Shown in pieces: positions 14,597 through 17,953 of a stretch of DNA of 17,953 nt (the first letter of the stretch is position 1; each line of letters begins with the position of its first letter). Source of the DNA: CAWFFV01 sp963814985. Its GTDB lineage: Bacteria > Chloroflexota > Ktedonobacteria > Ktedonobacterales > Ktedonobacteraceae. A program made the translations under genes and the position numbers. The DNA lies in assembly GCA_963814985.1 (NCBI GenBank), contig CAWFFV010000014.1, forward strand, positions 1-17,953, written 5' to 3'. Under the pieces are notes generated by a model. The model worked only from the letters and a program-made list of their open reading frames with translations, was not told the origin of the DNA and did not search any database.

Positions 14597-14847
14597 CCTC
14601 TTCTCCTAAAAAGATAGAAAATAAATTTCTCTCTAAACCAGTCTCTTGTGTATTTAAAGAAGGTATTTTTGGCAAGCGAGAGAACAGTTAATATAGAGTG
14701 AGAAATATTAGCCACCTAATACAGCTCTACTATTATATGGCTTTCTCCTCTTATTGTCTAGCTAATCGGCAATCATTAAAATAGGTTTACGTGGACAGAG
14801 AGATATATGTATGTTTACGGTGCCCCAGTTTGTCAACTTCATCTTCT
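14597..14847. other. Upstream region of the membrane-protein operon
   Basis: About 250 AT-rich bases. On the minus strand a TATATT (near 14693) could serve as -10 for the operon, without a good -35. The decayed reading frame following the AraC gene ends in it (stop 14762-14764). No complete gene is seen. Confidence 0.35.
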
Positions 14848-14919
14848 CTACATGCCAGGTGATAGGTACATCTCTATTTTCGATCCACTTGAGGGGATAT
14901 TCAGCCAGTTCTCTGTCAT
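14848..14919 (-). pseudogene. Possible dienelactone-hydrolase start, truncated
   Basis: Twenty-three codons, MTENWLNIPSSGSKIEMYLS then PGM and a stop. Dienelactone hydrolase-family proteins often begin with W-x-x-I-P-x-x-G-x-x-x-x-x-Y-L-S-x-P, which this matches loosely. It lies about 110 nt downstream, on the same strand, of a second copy of the promoter-like sequence found before the SDR gene, so it may be the remains of a gene once controlled by it. No good ribosome binding site. Weak recognition. Confidence 0.25.
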
Positions 14920-15028
14920 CTTTTGTGTCAGCTACTGATTGTCTTCTTCTTTCTCCTGGTGGAGAGATTCCATGGAGAACGAACAGATCGTTTTGGTCCT
15001 CGAAGGAACCAGGACGAAGTCTGTCGTT

Positions 15029-15069
15029 ATTGTATCTGAGAGAGCGGCTATAGTCTTGAAGAACCTTGC
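15029..15069 (-). promoter_or_regulatory. Promoter/operator copy 2 (minus strand)
   Basis: Reading on the minus strand: GCAAGGTTCTTCAAGAC (15069-15053), then a spacer, then TACAAT (15034-15029). AAGACT to TACAAT spacing is 17 nt. It matches the copy upstream of the SDR gene in the 17-mer and in AGATACAAT, with an unrelated spacer of the same length. It begins 20 nt after the AraC stop codon. Confidence 0.5.
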
Positions 15070-15088
15070 TCTTTTTTGCTTCTTCTTG

Positions 15089-16045
15089 CTAATGGCAAAA
15101 TTCTTTTCTCAATTCAGCAGGAGTTTGAGCAAAAGCACGTTTAAAATGGCGTGTGAAGTGGCTCTGGTCGGCGAAGCCTGTCTGAAGAGCAACTTGCCCA
15201 ATCGGAAGGTTGGTGGAACGAAGCAGCCGATATGCCTGTTGAAGGCGGCAACTCAGAAGGTATTGATGAGGTGTAGTCCCGGTGGATAACTTGAAGAGAC
15301 GTGTAAAGTGATATGGGCTCAGCGAGACGGCGGCTGCCAGTTGCGAGAGAGTAATATCATCGGCAAGATGTTCATGCAAGTAGTCAAGAGCGAGGAGTAA
15401 CATTGAAGATGATAGCCCTTTTGCCGTTTGAAGAGGGGGGCGCAGATTGCCGGTGGTGTAGCGACGTAACAAATGAATCGCCAAAGTCGTCGTGAGTGAC
15501 TCAACGTAGAGACGCCCTCCAACTTCTGGAGAATACAATTCGTGTAAGAAAGCTTGTCCGATGGCCTCGATCTGAGCGTCGCGAAAAACAAACTGATTGA
15601 GCAATTCAATCCGTTCAGGATTGAGATCAATAGAGACGGCAATCTCAGAAAGCAGAGCAGGCTGTAAGCAGAACCGGAGCACATCTGACTCACCTTCTTG
15701 ATACCAGAAGCTCTCTCGACCCGCAGGCATAAGGGAGAGATCACTATTCTGAAAAGACGTTTGGGAAGTCTTGCCTTCGCGTATTTGAAGCAACTGTACA
15801 GGTTGAGCTGACCGCACATGCATCACGAGAAAATGCTCGTGCAATGCTGGAACAAATATTTCACCACTGAGACGATGACGATGCTCAACAAGCATGCCTT
15901 TCCATTGGAGATCCTGACTTGAATGCAGGGGAAGAGCAAGGGCAGATTGTGAATGGTTTGTTGCAAGGTCATTGACCGCAGCAGACAGCCGTATGATCTC
16001 TTTGGACATTCTCCTCTTCTTTCTCGATGTCGTCAAAATACTCAT
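15089..16045 (-). CDS. AraC-family transcriptional regulator
   Basis: Regulator of 318 residues. The N-terminal half (about 40-190) has cupin-like sensor features (EHRHRLSGEIFVPALHEHFL, LSLMPAGRESFWY). The C-terminal AraC/XylS DNA-binding domain (about 215-318) has two helix-turn-helix units: DDITLSQLAAAVSLSPYHFT and the hallmark IGQVALQTGFADQSHFTRHF followed by F-x-Q-T-P-A-E-L-R. The start at 16045 is supported by a TATAAT 32-37 nt upstream; an inner ATG at 16009 has GAGGAG too close to use well. Divergent from the SDR gene, and a palindrome and promoter copies surround it, so it probably regulates itself and the SDR gene. The inducer is unknown. Confidence 0.9.
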   Translation of the reverse strand: MSILTTSRKKRRMSKEIIRLSAAVNDLATNHSQSALALPLHSSQDLQWKGMLVEHRHRLSGEIFVPALHEHFLVMHVRSAQPVQLLQIREGKTSQTSFQNSDLSLMPAGRESFWYQEGESDVLRFCLQPALLSEIAVSIDLNPERIELLNQFVFRDAQIEAIGQAFLHELYSPEVGGRLYVESLTTTLAIHLLRRYTTGNLRPPLQTAKGLSSSMLLLALDYLHEHLADDITLSQLAAAVSLSPYHFTRLFKLSTGTTPHQYLLSCRLQQAYRLLRSTNLPIGQVALQTGFADQSHFTRHFKRAFAQTPAELRKEFCH

Positions 16046-16076
16046 GTTCCCGACCAGACCAGAATTTTATTGATGT

Positions 16077-16102
16077 ATTATACCGCTTTTCATAAGTGGT
16101 AT
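16077..16102 (-). promoter_or_regulatory. AraC gene -10 box overlapped by palindrome
   Basis: A TATAAT (minus strand, 16082-16077) lies 32 nt before the AraC start. A 9-bp palindrome, ATACCGCTT (16080-16088) and AAGTGGTAT (16094-16102) with one G-T pair and a 5-nt centre, overlaps it and fills the spacer. No good -35 is present. The arrangement suggests autoregulation. Confidence 0.45.
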
Positions 16103-16153
16103 TCTACAAGATGGTAAAGAATTCAGTCACGAGCAAGAACAGACGAAAAAAGC

Positions 16154-16194
16154 GCAAGGTTCTTCAAGACAGCGTCTGCCACACCAGATACAAT
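16154..16194 (+). promoter_or_regulatory. Promoter/operator copy 1, upstream of SDR gene
   Basis: GCAAGGTTCTTCAAGAC (16154-16170) overlaps a -35-like AAGACA (16166-16171), 17 nt before TACAAT (16189-16194), which differs from the -10 consensus at one base. It is about 120 nt upstream of the SDR start. A near-identical arrangement occurs inverted downstream of the AraC gene. Confidence 0.55.
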
Positions 16195-16314
16195 CATGAT
16201 AAAATACTTCCCCTCAGTTAGCAGGTCAGTATGGCACGAGCGAAGACAAAGGAATGTCATCAGGAAAATCATACGGACAGAAGGGAAGCAGATCCTCAGA
16301 ACAGGAGAAAAGAT

Positions 16315-17163
16315 ATGAAAGCCATTGACCAACAAATCATTCTCGTGACAGGCGCAACGGATGGGCTGGGCAAACAAACTGCACACGAGCTTGCTATGCA
16401 AGGAGGAACAGCGCTCCTCCATGGTCGAAGTCGCAAGCGATTAGAGACAACCATGCAGGAGATTCGCACTACTACTAAGAACGCCAAACTGGAAGCCTAT
16501 CTGGCAGATTTCTCTGAGCTTTCCCAGGTGCATCGTCTGGCAGAGGAAGTACGATCCCGTCATGATCATCTCGATTTGCTTATCAACAACGCGGGTATTG
16601 GAGCTGGAAAACATACCGACACTCGTGAGTTGAGTCCGGATGGCTACAAGTTGCGGTTCGCAGTGAATTATCTTGCCCCATTCTTGCTAACACACTTGCT
16701 CCTTCCAAGTCTGCGACAGACAACTCCAGCACGCGTTGTGAACGTTACCTCCATTGGACAAAGCCCAATCGATTTTGAGAACGTGATGCTAGAGCGCCAC
16801 TATGATCCACTCCAGGCCTACGGTCAGAGTAAGTTGGCTTTAGTGATGTTTACCTTTGACCTGGCAGAAGCCCTCCAGGAAGAACAGATCAGTGTGAACT
16901 CTCTGCATCCGGCATCGTTGATGAATACAAAAATGGTGTATGAAACCTTTGGGCAGGCAATGAGTACCATACAGGATGGGGTAGATGCAGTAATGTACGT
17001 AGCAACATCTTCAGCACTTGAAGATGTGACTGGGAAACACTTTCATCAGAAGCTGGAGGCTCAAGCAAATGTACAAGCCTACGACAAAGAAGCCAGGAGA
17101 AAACTTCGTCAGCTCAGTGAAGCCTTGACAGGATGGCAAGTGGCACACGGAGAAAGAAGCTAG
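16315..17163 (+). CDS. Short-chain dehydrogenase/reductase
   Basis: Classical-type SDR of 282 residues, an NAD(P)-dependent oxidoreductase. The start at 16315 was chosen for AGGAGAAA 5-12 nt upstream; an earlier in-frame ATG at 16231 has none and would add a charged, non-family tail. Seen: cofactor motif TGATDGLG (12-19), basic HGRSRKR (36-42) suggesting NADP(H) preference, NNAG at 91-94, and catalytic S146 in VNVTSIGQ, Y169 and K173 in YGQSK. The layout resembles retinol-dehydrogenase/WWOX-like SDRs (FAVNYLAPFLLTHLLLP). It is divergent from the AraC regulator and probably under its control. Substrate unknown. Confidence 0.92.
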   Translation: MKAIDQQIILVTGATDGLGKQTAHELAMQGGTALLHGRSRKRLETTMQEIRTTTKNAKLEAYLADFSELSQVHRLAEEVRSRHDHLDLLINNAGIGAGKHTDTRELSPDGYKLRFAVNYLAPFLLTHLLLPSLRQTTPARVVNVTSIGQSPIDFENVMLERHYDPLQAYGQSKLALVMFTFDLAEALQEEQISVNSLHPASLMNTKMVYETFGQAMSTIQDGVDAVMYVATSSALEDVTGKHFHQKLEAQANVQAYDKEARRKLRQLSEALTGWQVAHGERS

Positions 17164-17269
17164 AGACCAGACATATCCTCTCCCCGTCCTGGGAAGGCAA
17201 TTTCTACTCCTATCCATTAAAAAGTTGCAGTAGCGATCCCCCTTTTTCGTAGCGAGGATAAAGAAACAG

Positions 17270-17953
17270 ATGACAAAGGTTCAATTTGGTTTAAATCTTC
17301 CTTTCGGCAATTCAGATCTTCCACAATCAGTGTTTCTCAAGAAGATTCATGCGGCTCTGGATACGATTGTGGGATCTTTTGATTCGGTCTGGTTCCCTGA
17401 TCATCTCCAGTTTGACAAGAATCCACTCTTTGAAAGTTGGACGATGCTCACCTATCTCGCGGGATTGCATCCCGAATTGAAGTATGGACACCTGGTGCTC
17501 TGCCAATTCTTTCGTAACCCTGCATTGCTGGCGAAAATGGCGGCAACTTTCCAGTATATGAGCCAGGGCAATTTCATCCTTGGCATCGGTGCTGGCTGGG
17601 CTGAGGAAGAGGCAAAAGCCTATCATATTCCTTTTCCGCCATCAGGACAACGGGTGAGCGAGCTAGAAGAGCAGTTACAGATTATCAATGCCTTATGGCG
17701 CGAAGACAATGTGACCTTTGAGGGCAAATATCATCAGGTAACCAATGCCTCTTGCATACCTCACCCTGATCCGCTTCCCCCTGTGCTTCTGGCAGCCTTT
17801 CAGCCTCGCATGATGCGTATTGCCGCCCGCTACGCTGATTGGTGGAATACAAATATTGAGACTCTGGACAAGGCAAAAGAACAGTTGAAAGCCTTGGACG
17901 CTGCCTGTGAAGTAGTAGGACGAGATCCGAAAACATTGCGTCGTACTGCCGTA
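17270..17953 (+). CDS. LLM-class flavin-dependent oxidoreductase (partial)
   Basis: Luciferase-like monooxygenase family protein, 228 codons visible and open at the right edge of the window (full proteins are usually 300-350 residues). Seen: N-terminal VQFGLNLPFG, FDSVWFPDH near 40 (the family's first beta-alpha unit), YGHLVLCQFFRNPALLAKMAATF near 82-104, and LGIGAGWAEEEAKAYHIPFP (flavin-binding region). PPVLLAAFQPRMMRIAARYA is typical of F420- or FMN-dependent members. Start ATG 17270 has only a weak GAGGA about 12 nt upstream. It follows the SDR gene by 106 nt on the same strand and may be cotranscribed. The cofactor (FMN or F420) and substrate are not determined by the visible part. Confidence 0.85.
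   Translation, partial: MTKVQFGLNLPFGNSDLPQSVFLKKIHAALDTIVGSFDSVWFPDHLQFDKNPLFESWTMLTYLAGLHPELKYGHLVLCQFFRNPALLAKMAATFQYMSQGNFILGIGAGWAEEEAKAYHIPFPPSGQRVSELEEQLQIINALWREDNVTFEGKYHQVTNASCIPHPDPLPPVLLAAFQPRMMRIAARYADWWNTNIETLDKAKEQLKALDAACEVVGRDPKTLRRTAV

Noticed and set aside
15319..15819. 166-codon minus-strand open frame
   Set aside because: Overlaps the AraC gene in another frame; AraC has full domain structure and the overlap frame has none.
16231..16314. N-terminal extension of the SDR protein
   Set aside because: The earlier ATG lacks a ribosome binding site, and the added 28 residues are highly charged and unlike SDR N-termini; ATG 16315 has AGGAG at good spacing.
1..17953. CRISPR array, tRNA or rRNA genes
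   Set aside because: No regularly spaced direct repeats, no cloverleaf with a CCA-adjacent acceptor or TTCGA-type loop, and no rRNA signatures were seen on either strand.

Overview
The window looks like chromosomal DNA from a large-genome, filamentous soil Chloroflexi of the Ktedonobacteria type (Ktedonobacter or Dictyobacter relatives). This is inferred from gene style and was not tested by a search. The signs are roughly balanced base composition, several lineage-flavoured families (6-TM proteins with a degenerate HAMP, a PATAN/DUF4388-like protein with a winged-helix tail, a DesK-type two-component pair beside a DrrA-type exporter), and many decayed genes and insertion-sequence remnants.

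Layout. 1-1.4 kb: an intact flavin-dependent halogenase, followed by a long hairpin and a 28-codon stub resembling an acyl-CoA dehydrogenase N-terminus. 1.7-2.8 kb (minus): membrane protein A. 3.1-4.4 kb: a PaaK-like adenylate-forming ligase broken by three single-base frameshifts. 4.5-5.1 kb: an IS630-type transposase with its middle missing, with a small inverted-repeat element at its end. 5.2-9.6 kb: a coherent same-strand cassette of ABC ATPase, ABC-2 permease, NarL/LuxR response regulator and histidine kinase. A branched RNA-like structure separates the first two genes and a terminator-like hairpin follows the permease. 9.7-10.4 kb: a gene start disrupted by a deleted IS1-like element, then an 18-bp perfect inverted repeat. 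10.6-10.9 kb: a cupin. 11.2 kb: a tyrosine-recombinase scrap. 11.6-14.6 kb (minus): a probable operon of a frameshifted PATAN-like gene and two tandem paralogs (C, B) of membrane protein A. 15.1-16.05 kb (minus): an AraC-type regulator, divergent from an SDR oxidoreductase (16.3-17.2 kb). A luciferase-like flavin oxidoreductase begins at 17270 and runs off the right edge.

How the genes work together. The ABC genes and the two-component pair form a typical stress- or drug-responsive export module. The AraC gene is flanked by two oppositely oriented copies of the same promoter/operator-like sequence. One copy reads into the SDR gene and the other into a decayed reading frame, which suggests a small local regulon. 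The halogenase, dehydrogenase stub and ligase pseudogene may be the remains of a natural-product locus.

The least explained content is the three-member 6-TM family. It has a shared cytosolic ADRA...ALE signature and no output domain, and two members sit in tandem behind a PATAN-like protein. The window also carries an unusual number of single-base frameshifts, several in homopolymers, so assembly error has to be weighed against genuine decay.
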